64,000 bases of DNA from Chrysemys picta bellii (lineage: Eukaryota > Chordata > Testudines > Emydidae). A model generated the notes under the pieces. That model did no database searches and was not told the origin of the DNA. It worked only from the letters and a program-made list of their open reading frames with translations. Below, piece by piece: positions 1-12,300 of the stretch; within the stretch, counting starts at the first letter, position 1, and every line of letters begins with the position of its first letter. The stretch lies in the NCBI RefSeq assembly GCF_011386835.1, contig NC_088792.1, forward strand, positions 60,082,081 to 60,146,080, read 5' to 3'. A program made the position numbers and the translations under genes.

Positions 1-228
1 TGTTAAATTTATGCCTGCAGATTTTTTTGACTTGCAATTGCAGTTTTAAAACCTTAAATTACAGAGTGGCAAATCTTCAATACGTTTGCTCATTCAGTGT
101 GCACATTGGAGGCTGGGGCAAATTATCTGTGAACAGTTGCTAGGATAGTTTACTGATTTACCCCCAGCTGAGGAAATTGTCATGTTCCACAACTTTCAGT
201 GAATAGTTGAATTTTCTCTCTTATATAG

Positions 229-375
229 GAGGAAAATCTCCCGGCTGTGCCTTATTCCAGAATTCTGGCTCTGAACAAACCTGAGTGGCTGCATATATTC
301 TTTGGCGTGATTGCTGCTGCCTTCTCTGGTGGTATCCACCCTGCATTTTCTGTTATATATGGAAAAATCATTGGG
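229..375 (+). CDS. ABCB exon: linker and first helix of TMD2
   Basis: Acceptor AG at 227-228 and donor GT at 376-377; 49 codons, phase 0 at both ends. It encodes the end of the inter-domain linker and the first TMD2 helix (motif LNKPEW, then a hydrophobic stretch ending GKIIG), which aligns with the LNxxEW...GGxxPAF signature of ABCB transporters. The frame stays open past the donor to 525, but that reading is intron. Confidence 0.88.
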
Positions 376-3300
376 GTAAGTTCAGAACTGTATGGTAAAC
401 TAATGAACCAGGCACAAATGCAGAACTTTAAATCCTGCCTGACCCTCCAGCTAGTTGTCTCTAGTGATGCCTTAGAGCCTCCTTCTACTCCCGCTGTCAC
501 TGGACTCTACAAGTCTTTCCATTGACTTCAGTAGGAACTTGAAAAAGCCCTTGATCTCCTCTCCCCACTTGTTGCCTATTTTCTAGCCCCGTATTTGGAA
601 TGACTTCACCTTTCCAGTGAAGCAAATCACCTTCCCTTATCAAACTCAGTATTCCTTTACCACTCTCCACTGTTGTGCAGACTCCCTGCCTTGTACCTGA
701 CCCTACTCATTGCATTGTACCCATTCTCTTCGGACAGTAAGCTCCTTCAAGGTACCTTGAATTCCAACATGTTTCTAAGTACCAGGGACATCTATGGGAC
801 TGTCTGAATAATTAATCCCTTGATTCCTGAATCATTGCACGAAAGAAATGGAGACTTCCTTTGGATTCTAGCATATGATTGTTGGGGCGGGGGGGAGTGA
901 TAGCTCAGTGGTTTGAGCGTTGGCCTGCTAAAACCAGGGTTGTGAGTTCAATCCTTCAGGGGGCCATTTAGGGAACTGGAGTAAAGATCTGCCTGGGGAT
1001 TGGTCCTGCTTTGAGCAGGGGGTTGGACTAAATCATCTCCTGAGGTCCCTTCCAACCCTGGTATTCTATGATTCTAAGTTACTAGGAGTTGGAGCAGCAG
1101 GCAGGGAGAATGGTTCAAACAAGATGTTATTGTTTAGGGAATCTTTTATCTTCAGGCAAGAGAAGAGGGGTGTTGTAGTCAGCTGGAGGGGAGGTGGATG
1201 GTCTGAGGGAGTGACAGCATTCAGTGGAAGGCAGATAAAAGCTGGTGAAGTGGCAGCCTGGAGGCAGGATTTAGTGGCACTGCAGCTCCCAGGCAAATGA
1301 GGAGAGGGTCTGGTGGAGGATTGGAGAAGGAGCAGCTGATGAGTGGCAGGTCAGCTGGGAGAGGTGGAGTGACCTCCTGGCCAGCAGCAGAAAGCTGAGA
1401 GGTGGCAGAGTTTAGGTGCCGGGGAAGAGCTGAGAGGAGGTGAAGTTCAATAGTTTCTACAGTGTTTCCTGAGCTATTGTAACTGGTGATCACTTTGTGC
1501 TTTTCTTACATAGGCTTTTCAAGAAACAGATCCTGAAAAAAGGAGCACAAACACTACATTGCTTTTTCTAATGTTTCTTGCACTAGCAGTGATCAGCTTA
1601 GTAACACACATAATCCAGGTAAACTTCACTACATTGAAAAGTCAAAGCTGAGTATCTGGTCACATACATTATGGTCAAGATTTTCAGATCTCCTTGAGAG
1701 GTATGTTGGGGACATAATGCAACTTTGTATTCACTGTGTTTCTTAAAAACTGTTCCAGAGCCAAGCCACTGAGTGACTCAAGTGGCTGGTATGGAATACA
1801 GAGCCTTACCCTTCCCGATTGCCAGTTACAAAGCAGCCAAGGGCAGCAATGCCTGAAAGGTGCTGCCGACTGTTCTGTGTCCTAGGGGGAATGCGTTTGG
1901 GCACAGCCCAGTTCCACTACATTGGTGTGTACGTTACAAAAACCACCGGCCCAGTCGGCACTGTTAGATAGCAGAGTGAGTAGTGAGGCTGAGGAATGAG
2001 TAAGCAGGGAAGGTGACTCCACTGCTGACCTCTGCAGCTGGCTGCAGAAGCGTGTCGGGGGGCAGTACGAGGAAACTTCAGTTTCCAGGAATTTGTGTGG
2101 TACCTTTCACCTGCTTTAAACTAACATCTGAAACCATGTACTAAAACACTGTGTTGGTTCTGTAAACTGTGTGGCTGAACGGTTGAAATATCATCACATT
2201 TACAGCAGGTTGTTCTAAATATGACTGTACAGCCCAGCACATACAATTCAACTGTTTTATTTCCCATTCTCCCTTTTCAGGGATTCATGTTTGGAAAGTC
2301 TGGGGAAGTTCTGACCAAGAGATTGCGATCTTTGTCATTCAAAGCATTGCTTCAGCAGGTATGGGTCACGTTTCTGGGTCAGAGCGATAGACAGCAAATA
2401 TGCAGCACTCCTGCCATATGAGCCAGATGGCTTTTGTGGGCTGATGTTTGTATAACACCATGAAAATTCCTGGTTCCCTGCAGCCTGTGTAGAGCCTCCC
2501 TCCAATACAGCTTCGAGACAACCCATCCTTTTAGTGAAACTTTAGCAATGCACAAGCGGCAAGTCTCTGAGCACATGTGCGAAACAAAATAAAGCAAAAG
2601 CATGTACAGATTAACTCAGTGCTGCTAGGAGACCTGTCTAATTTTGATGCCATCTCTTTCAATATCGACCATACTGAAGAGTGTATAAAACATGCATGTA
2701 TCTGAGTGCATTGGTATATTTGCAAAGATTAACAAAACAGAAGTTAAATCTCTATCTCACCCTGATGGTCATGATATAAATGTTTAGATAAATAGGTTTA
2801 GGTCTGTTTGCATCAAACTCCATAGCAAACGGACCATATCATAACAGGTATAGGGTCTCAAAGCATTATCTTTGCTCACTAGAGTGGTTTCTCTAGTCAA
2901 GATGACCAGCTGGAACAGGACTGATTTACAATAATACTATTGGAACATGACTGTCCTTGGATACTCCCTGCTGATGGATCCCTGGGAAAGGACACACCTC
3001 TATTTGTTCCTTGCAGAGGATTCTCTGTGTGTGAATGATTAGGCACCCTGCACACCCATTGGTAGTGCTTGGTATCACAGGGTTGTGCATATGTAAAGGA
3101 GCATTCTAAGGGGATAGGGGAGGAGAGGGAAAATTACAAAAAAAAAAAAAAAAGCTCTCCTTCTTTTCCACTACCTTTTAAAGATAATAAAGTTGATTCT
3201 CCTCCCACATGCACCCATATTGATCAGGAATAGCTCTACAGAAGTCAGTGTAATATAAAAGGTGTAGGAGAGGAGCACTGTGCCTATCAGATGTTGGTAT

Positions 3301-6300
3301 GGGTGTGGAAGGCACTCTCATTATGGTGCAATGAAACAGACACACAGCTAGCCCTTTGAAACCTGTCATTATGGTGCATGACACGTACTTGACTCTAAAT
3401 TCTAAAATCTTTGCAGTTGTTAGCACCTGGATTGTTAAGAGTTTAATGTTCTGAGGGTAAGAATAGTTTATTTTAAGATAGTTTTCAGTTTATCTGACAA
3501 ATGTTATTCATCACAAAAGAAGAGTGAGTATCTTAGTGCTTATGTTGGCTCGCTCTCTTCCCCACACACACATGCTAGTCGAGCTTTAAATGTCCATACA
3601 TTGTACTAATGACCCTGACAAGTCTGAGTTACGATAAGAACATTTCATTTGCAAAAGCAAAAATAACTGAACCATCTATTCCCTTGCAGGAGATTGGGTG
3701 GTATGACGATCATAAAAATGCCGTAGGGGTTTTGTTAACCAGACTAGCTACAGATGCTTCACAAATAAAAGGGGTATGTTTGTTTTTGTTTTACATTTTG
3801 CTTACAAATATGAATTACAGTGTTGGCAAGGGACAATTAAGTTATTTTGGAAAACGAATTGGTAAATCTACTCTAGAGGCTGTCTGACACATTTAAATAG
3901 TCTTGGAAACAGTTTCACTGTTCCCAAATCATGACATTTATTGAAGCTTCGACCGATGTTCACACACCTTCCATTTCCTTGCTGTAAGCGTCTAAGTAAA
4001 AAAACTTCGGTTGCTTGGAGGAGCTGTAGTTGTGGGAGAATTGCATTGCAGACAATGCCCTGGCCTCATGTTGACATGGGTACATTTCTTCTTCCCAGCT
4101 CTGTCCACTGCATTTCATACACAAGAGTGTGTATGGGGCTTTATGGGGTGAAGTGAGTTGTCATTAATACAGAGTATCAGTGATGGCAGGAGCACGAGGG
4201 ACTGTGTGACTTCAGGGAGTGGTGTAGAATAGGAGCCACTGACAATCCTGCAGGTAAGTGGCAAATTCTGCAGAATTTGCCAATCTCCCCTTTCCTTCCC
4301 ACCACACGACCCCATCCAAAAAATTCTGACGCATCAGCCATACTTTTTAAAATAAATTCACTCATGAGCAAAGAGTAATAAATGTACTGATTTATTCAAT
4401 AGTTTAAAATAACATTACATTTCTACTTCACTTGTTTAAAAAAAAAAAAAATCCTTCCTTAACTCCCAGATTCACTAGACTCACTAGATCCTCAGACTCA
4501 CTAGATTTCATACTCCTTCCCATCTCCTCTTTACTGGCCAGCACAGAGGGGGAATCAATCAAATATTTGATGGAACGTACAATTACTTGAATCTTTAAAA
4601 ACTGCAACTTAATTCTTGAGGATAAGGTCCATCATCCCAGCTGTCAAGGTAAACAAGAAGAAGGTGATGTATGGGATCCAAACTATAAAAAAGCTTAATA
4701 GATCAAAATGAACATCAGAACATTGCATTCTCCGGAGCAGTGGTTCTCAACTGGCTGCGAGCAGGTTTTCGGGGAGTCTGCCAAACAGGGCCAGGATTAA
4801 ACTGGGACCAAGGGCAGAAAGCCAAAGCCTCCACCTCATGAGGCAGAAGCCCAAGGCCCTGAGCCCCACCACATGGGGATGAAGCCAAAGCCTGAACAAT
4901 GTAGCTTCACGGGGGGCCCTGTGACATGGGGCCCCAGGTAATTGCCCTGCTTGCTACCCCATAATGCTGGCCCTGGCTTTTATATGCAGAAAACCAGTTA
5001 TTGTGGCACAGATGGGCCATTAAGTTTTTATAGCATGTTGGGGGGACGGGGGAACTCAGTCAGAAAGAAAGAGGGTGAGAACCTGTGCTCTGGAGAACAA
5101 AGAAATATCAGTGAGTGAGAGACAAGGTGGGTGAGGTAATATCATGTATTGGACCAACTTCTGTTGGTGAGAGGCAAGCGTTCGAGCTTACACAGAACTC
5201 TTCATTAGGTTTTCTTAACCAACAGAAGTTGGTCCAATAAAAGATATTACCTCACCTACCTTGTCTCTCTAATCACCTGGAACCAACACAGCTACTGCTA
5301 AGTAAATGGGCAGCCATATGTTGTGCTAGCTGAAGTCTCAAAGTGATCTTTATGTATAAGCCCCTAGAGTACATGGCAATAATTCATCTTGCCATTGGTT
5401 TGGTTTTATAATTTTATTGAACACAAGTCTCTTGAGGGCAGGAAAGCCTCTGGCTAGCAAAGAAAGACTCATACTTCCCACCCAAGGTTTTCTTGGTTTG
5501 TCCACAGTACGATATTTGAAAGATGGATTGTTTCCACAAAACTTTCCATTTCATCTGCAGGCATGAGTAGAGCTGGCCAACGTGTTTTCAGTGAATGGTA
5601 TTTTTGCTTAAATATGTATTTTTAGGGACCCCAAATCTCTTCATGAATTAAGGCAAAATTTGACAAATAGTCAAAAGAGATAGGAAGGGAGATTTGTTTT
5701 AAGTCTAAATGTTTCATTTTGACCATTTAAACATATGCCATTTCTACTTTTGTTTTGAAATGGCATTTCATTTTCAAATTTGTCCAAATAAAAAAGAGGA
5801 GAGAGACTGCAAAATGGCCAAATCAATACCAAAAAAAATTTGTGTGTGTGGGAGTAAGGGGAGTTTTTAGTCAACCAAAATGTTTTGGTCAATTTGAAAT
5901 TATTTTTTATTCGACAAAAATTTTTTTTTTAAATTGTTTCAAATCTAATCGAATCAATTTTTTCCCCGATTTTTCCAGTTTGGCCCCCAGCTGTAAAATC
6001 CACTATTTGCTCAGCTGAGCCATGAGTATTGTCACAGTTTACACAGATCCGATGTGCCAATTATCACTTCTGCATTTCTTGATGACATGGATGTGCAGAT
6101 CCTCAGGAAGAGAAGAGCTCTTTGGTGTGAACGCTCATTTCCTGCTGCTAACACAGCTGGAAACAAAGTGCCTAATTAAAGGAACCTGCAGCTTCCATTA
6201 TCTCCAGCTGATGTACAGCACCTATGAAAATCAGGCCCTAGGTGCCTTAAACTGGGCATCCAATAGCTGACATGCCCCACATTAGAGGCTGTTGGCTCTT

Positions 6301-9300
6301 CTTGATTTCTGTGCCTTGTTGTGGCACAGGAGGACCCTGATATTTTTTGTTGAATTGAGCCCATGTGGCCACATCTTCATCAGGCTTCCTGAACCTCACC
6401 CACAGCTAGGGGTATTTGCATATGTAATTGTCCATATGGGTTTTTGTATATATTATTGTCGATTTTAAATGCACAACATTTATGATTTTTCTCCCTCTGA
6501 ATATTTGATCCTGAGTGAACAATGATTTCATACATTTGATCTCTGTTTTGTGTGTCAGGAATTAACTCTAACTTTGGACTCTTTTGCTTTTCATAGGCTA
6601 CTGGAAGCCGACTTGGCTTGTTCGCTAAAACTGCCTCTACCCTTCTGACCGCCGTCATTATTGCTTTTGTATATGACTGGCGATTAACTTTGCTTATCCT
6701 GGCCTGCATTCCTTTCGTTATTGCTGCAAGTGCTATTCGACTGAGCTCTGTGGCTGGTCAGGCATCAAAAGATCCAAAAACTTTGGAAGAGGCCGGAAGA
6801 GTAAGATCTCCAGTATAAACTAAATGGGTATAATGTTATATCGTTCTAAGGACAACATTGTCAGTGATGATTGTCTACAGAAATTACTCTGAAATATATT
6901 AAATAAAACAGTGCTAAAGAGAGAGATTCTATTATAGTGGGATACTAGCTCCACTCTAGTTAAGATTGAGGACATTTCTTATTGCTTTAAAATCCATGCA
7001 GTTACTCATATTTCCTTGAAATTCAATGGTAAAACAATTATGTTAACACAAAGTTAAGGTTGCTTGATGACATGTCGTCCCCTTGGAGAACCTTGAGTTG
7101 AGCAAAACTCAAACTTCTGAACATCAGGAATTGCAGAGTTAAATTTGCCGATGATGCCTTAACTCTGCCCTCTTTCAGTAATTCCCCAGTGCTCCCTGTT
7201 AACACACATACCTTTACTCTACCGACCCCACAGTTGCTGAAACGTTCAAGGTGTTCACTTTCTTCTCCAGTCCATTCAATGTCACCCACAGGATTCCATC
7301 TAACACTATGAAAGGACAAAAACGGGTAGGGGAAGGTTGACCATGCTAGCTTCCCTCTAGCCTCTTTCAGCTATGCCTCACTGTGCACGTACTCTCACTG
7401 GCCCTGGGCACTATAAAGATTCAGAAAGTTCCAGATTGTGGCGTACACTGTTACACTGAGCCAACTCCCCAGAAAGAATATCATACATGTACAATGTGAG
7501 AACCACTTTACAGCCTTTTACAGCTCCCGGGCCCTGATGGTACATCTCAGCTGGGAGGTGTGATTCCCAGGTCTCATAGACATACCCATGCTAGCTCTGC
7601 TTGAGCTAGTGCACTAAAGGAGAACAGTGTAGCCAGGACGGTGGCTTGGGCGAGCCTCACAAGTAGTATGTGCCCAGGGGGTCTGGGTGGGTTTGTACTC
7701 ATGCGGGTAGCTCAAGCCACTGCTCATGCCACCCTAGCTATGCACAGTGGGTACATCTATGTGAGCTGGGACTCGCACCTCCCACCTTAAGTGTAGGGCT
7801 ACTGTTACATACAGGATACCATCTCAACCTACACTATCACTTAGCCATCCTGAAAGCATTAGAATCCTTTCAAATTCCACCTCACAGCTGACTATATCCT
7901 TTATAATTAAAGCCCCGTGCCCTGTTACTGACATAACCTACACAATTCCACATAGAACTGAGACATACTTCATCCTGAAGGTACACATGCACTTCCTGCC
8001 TTTCCACACACACACATAGATCTCCTCATATCTCAGTCACTGCTCTGTCACACATCTCCAAGTCATCCACAGATCTCGCTAACACACCTATCAAGCAGAG
8101 CTAACTACTTCCTCCGCTCTTCAGTACAGCTCCATCTGCCACTGAGCACACTCACTTTGCCTGGAGTGTGCATAGATAATAAATGCTTAGATTGCTCATA
8201 TGCCAGCTCGCTACTGAAAATACCCTTTCTAATACAGCCCCTGTGCCCTGCAATGATATACACAATTCTGCACTGTACTGATGCACACAGGATCCTGAAG
8301 GTACATACCTAGCTCCTCCCTTTGTTCAGACATTGGAGGGTGGCAAACACAGAGTTCCTCCTGTCCTAAGCTCTGCTCTGCTCTCTCACATACCTCAGAA
8401 TGATCCCCACGTCCTCACATCACCAACACACTTAAGAAGCAGGCCCAACTACTGTCTCCACCCTTTAGTGTAGGTACATGTAGCATCCTGATTGCATCTG
8501 GAGTATATGCAAACAATTCTCATTGGCTACTGCCAGCTCTATGGAACAGATGGAACATGGGGTGGGCAGCCTTTTTTTATTTTTTTCTTGTCCTGTAATA
8601 TTGTTAGATGGAATCCTGTGGGTGACAGTGAATGGGCTGTAAAAGGAGGTGAAGAGCTTGTACATGTCAGCAGCTGCAGGGTTGGCAGAGCAAAGGTGTG
8701 TGTTAACTTGGCACTGTGGAAAGATGGCAGAAATAATCTTACATGCACACGCTTACTTGTGCATCTCCTCGTTTTCAGTAGTTTGAGTTTTGTTCCACAC
8801 AGCATTCTGCAGGGGTACGACATACCCACAAGCAACCTTAACTCTGCATTTAACGTTGTTCTTTGCCATGGAATTTCCAAGTTTTTTTTTTTAAACAGGA
8901 AAAGCTCTGGTGGCGTTAGGAGGTAGTGGCCATAGAGGCAGTTGTACATCTAGTGTTCCACAATTAGCATTCTGAGCCAGCTGCACCACCTGACACACAC
9001 ATTCATTAGCTGTGCCTCACCAGCCCTGCTTCAGCACACCTCCCCCGCCATACCTCTGACCCAGTCACTGCATTCCCTGTCACCACTACCATACAGAGGC
9101 TCCCTATTGCAAGCAGGGAACACCTCTCCCTGAAGTTTTCACTCCCTGAGTACTAACTTTTCTATTGCTGTCACTCCCTACCTCCTCTAATCTGACTCAC
9201 ATGCAGTGCCTGGGGTGAAGGACAGCTGTGTTCCAGTGGCATAGCGTTCCTGGTCATGTTTCAGAACGGCTAGAGGGTGAGGTTTGTAGCAGGCTGGTGG

Positions 9301-12300
9301 GAGAAATCACAGATAGGGTTTGTGTTCCAAAACACTGACAATTTTATGTTTGAGAGAAAAATCCTCTGACCCTTTTCTCAGAGATGTGCCCCATCTCCAA
9401 GAACAGTGTAGTGTCAGAGCTTGTAATGGTTTCTGGTCAGCCATGAACCCTCCAATTTCCCCATCAATGTGTGTCCAGTAGCTTTCCTGTAGTGTTGGGG
9501 TGCACTGACAGAGCTGGGAGGTGCAACGTGTCAGGTGCACTGGTAGAGCTGGGGTATAGGAAGGTTGGGGTACACTGGAAGGGCTCAGGCTGCAGGAAAG
9601 TTGGGGTGCATGGGGGATTGGGGTGCAAAGACAGCTGTGGGATGCAGGGGATTAGGATGTCAAGACCAAGCTCGGGTTTGGGGTGCAGGAAGGTTGAGGT
9701 GCAGGATGGCTTGAGTTTATTGACAGAGGGGGCACAGGGGGTTGCAGTGCAGGGCTGGGGTGCACTGGCAGAGGTGGGGGGTCACATGCCTCCATCACCT
9801 GAACCTCCAACCTCTTACCTCCCCTACCACCTATTCCTATTTACCCCAATGCCCCCTCCCAGCCGGGTTGCCAATTTTGGTTGAACCTATTCCTGGAGGT
9901 TTCCTCGAATGACACAATCTTTAAATATTAATCTTTAATTCCTGAAAAACAACGTGGAGCCTGGTGGCTCTGTGGATACAGACTAACACGGCTACTCCTC
10001 TGATATTTAATTCCTGGAAACTCCAGGACAATCCTGGAGGTTTGTCAACCCTCATTCCAAGAAAGTTTACACATCCAATTTTCCACCCAAACGGTTTGAT
10101 TGCATTTCTCCCAAAATGAAATTACCACCTATGACTCTCACATTGTAGCAAACTCCAGCCACTCAGTTCAAAATTCCTTTTGTCTTAGGTGGGTGTTGTA
10201 ATCAACTTATCTTTAGTAGTGTTAATTGAAGGGTGTGGTCACGGCCATCCAGTGGTCTGTGATTCATCTTCCAGTTCTTAGTATCTACCTATGAACTCTA
10301 GATCTAGAGTTCTAGCTCTATGTTTTTGTTTTTTTTAAAACACCCACCACCTAGAATTTTTTTTTTAAATGGCTGTTTTTAGGGCTTCTATCTCCAGAAC
10401 GTCTGGCTCAACAGATGTCAAGTTTGGGTCACTAACCCTACCCTGCCATCTCCTGAGGTGCACCACTATAAATTGGTGAACCTTATCGGAGTGCAAGATA
10501 CGTGTAGTGATCCAAACTTGGGGTCATTTGATGTTGGGGTTCATGAGATGTTGTTTCCCATCCAATAAACAGTTTTTCTAAAGGTTATTCTAGAAATGTT
10601 TTTTTGCCCACATCTAGAGATCAGACCACGGGTCTGATCCCGGCACAAGGGTCTCACTCACTTGAGGGTGACCCCAGAGAATGCATGGCATCCACTAGCC
10701 CTTTGGGGGAAACAAGATTCGGAACATTATCAGCAAAAGAGTTCGGCCATCCATGTAGGCTCTTGAGTAAAGGTCAAGCACTCCACAAGTTACACTGAGC
10801 ACGTATGTAAAGCGAACCCCAAAGGATTTGCAGGTAGACTATGGTCAAAGCAGCTGGATAGACTGAAGAGATGCACAGTAAGTGTTTGTTCCTGAACTCC
10901 CCCAGCTAGTGACAGTTCACGGCCCCCCTTTGCTGAAAACCTGGGAAAGCTTGGCTGGCATGTTGCTAAAATCTGGTACTCTCAGGCTTTTTTTTTGGAG
11001 CGGGGTGTAATGTCATCAAAGTATTTTTGTTTTAAAAAAATAGGCATGCAAATGCTTGCTGGCAAGAGAGGAGCATTTTAAGGGATGGAGGAGTTAGGGG
11101 AATAGGGTGAGAGGGGTTTGGGGCTGCACGGAGAAGAGCGGGGATTATGGGGAGGGAGATAAATGGGAACGGGTGGTGGAGGAGGTTGGGTTTGGGGAAT
11201 GGATACTGGGAAGCAGACATGAGGGTTTGTTGCAGAAGGTCGGGGGAGAATAGGGGCAGCTCCGCATTATCCCGTCTGTCCCTTTTGTTTGTGTGCTTGA
11301 ATCTGGGGGACCCACTAGCTCTCTAGGGGAGTCTTAGCCCCTCTCCCCACCCCCTGCATGTGAGGTGGAATTTGGGGGAGCATTGCCTCTCTGGGGGTGT
11401 CTGAGCTCTGCACCTGACCCCGCCCTCCCCGCCCTTTGCCAGGCTCTGAAGCTGCCTTGTCCAGCCATGGAGATCTATCTGCCTTCCATGCCCCCTCTCA
11501 TGTGAGCCAGGGTCTGCAGTAGGCATTGCTTTCTGGGGATATGTAAGCCCCTCTCTCTACCTCCTCACATGAATTGGAATCTGGGGTGCTTTGTCCCTCT
11601 TAGGGAGTCTGGCCCCCTCTCTCTACCTCTCCCCATGTGAGCTTGGCTCAGGGAAGTCCGGGTGCTCTGAGTGGGAAGCTTAGAACAGGCATGCTCAGAG
11701 CATGCCCCGAGAACACACTGCTGAAAGAGAGGGGTGAGGAGCTGAGAAAGGGCATGTCAGAAATTCTACAGTCCTGGGGAGGGGGAATGGGAAAATCCAC
11801 TGGCATGAATGGAACAGTTCATATGTCTCAAAGCGAGGTGACCAGGTGTCTCAATTTTATAGGGATCGTCCCGCTATTCAGGGCTTTGTCTTATATAGGT
11901 GCTTATTACTCCCCATCCCCGTCCCGATTTTTCACACTTGCTGTCTGGTCACCCTACTCAGAGCTAGATTCTGGCTGAATTCAGACTGGGTGTTCACTTT
12001 CAGCTGCAAACATCTCATTGAGATGAATGGGCCACTCCACAGCTCTCTGAGACTATTATGATGCTGATGGATGTGTGGAGCACCTCTGCTCCACTGGCCT
12101 TCTAATTTTATACAGCATTACAACTGAGCACCAGCTCTGCTCTAGCTAAGGTGGGGAAGCCCTTCCTGTTTAAAGGATGACTACTAAGGCCTGGGCTACA
12201 CTGGCGCTGTACAGCGCTGCAACTTGCTGCGCTCAGGGGTGTGAAAACGCCCCCCCCGAGCACAGCGCTGTAAAGCGCCACACTCGCTTGCAGCGCTGCA

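Larger units (their letters stand above)
3774..6596 (+). other. Intron with hAT MITE, fold-back repeat and AT-rich repeat
   Basis: Intron of 2,823 bp. Contents: a hAT-type element (4738-5087), a fold-back repeat (5117-5270), and an AT-rich interspersed-repeat-like stretch (about 5560-6000) full of AAATTT/TTTTGAAA words. Both strands read open by chance in the AT-rich part; I do not call those frames genes. Confidence 0.7.

Noticed and set aside
900..975. tRNA gene-like A and B boxes (also at 41,655, 43,825 and 47,320)
   Set aside because: The boxes belong to SINE heads: they continue into a shared body and CR1-type tail, and no complete cloverleaf is formed.
8492..8949. 144- and 136-codon frames on opposite strands
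   Set aside because: They lie in an inverted repeat arm; the frame is not preserved in the partner arm at 7018-7318.
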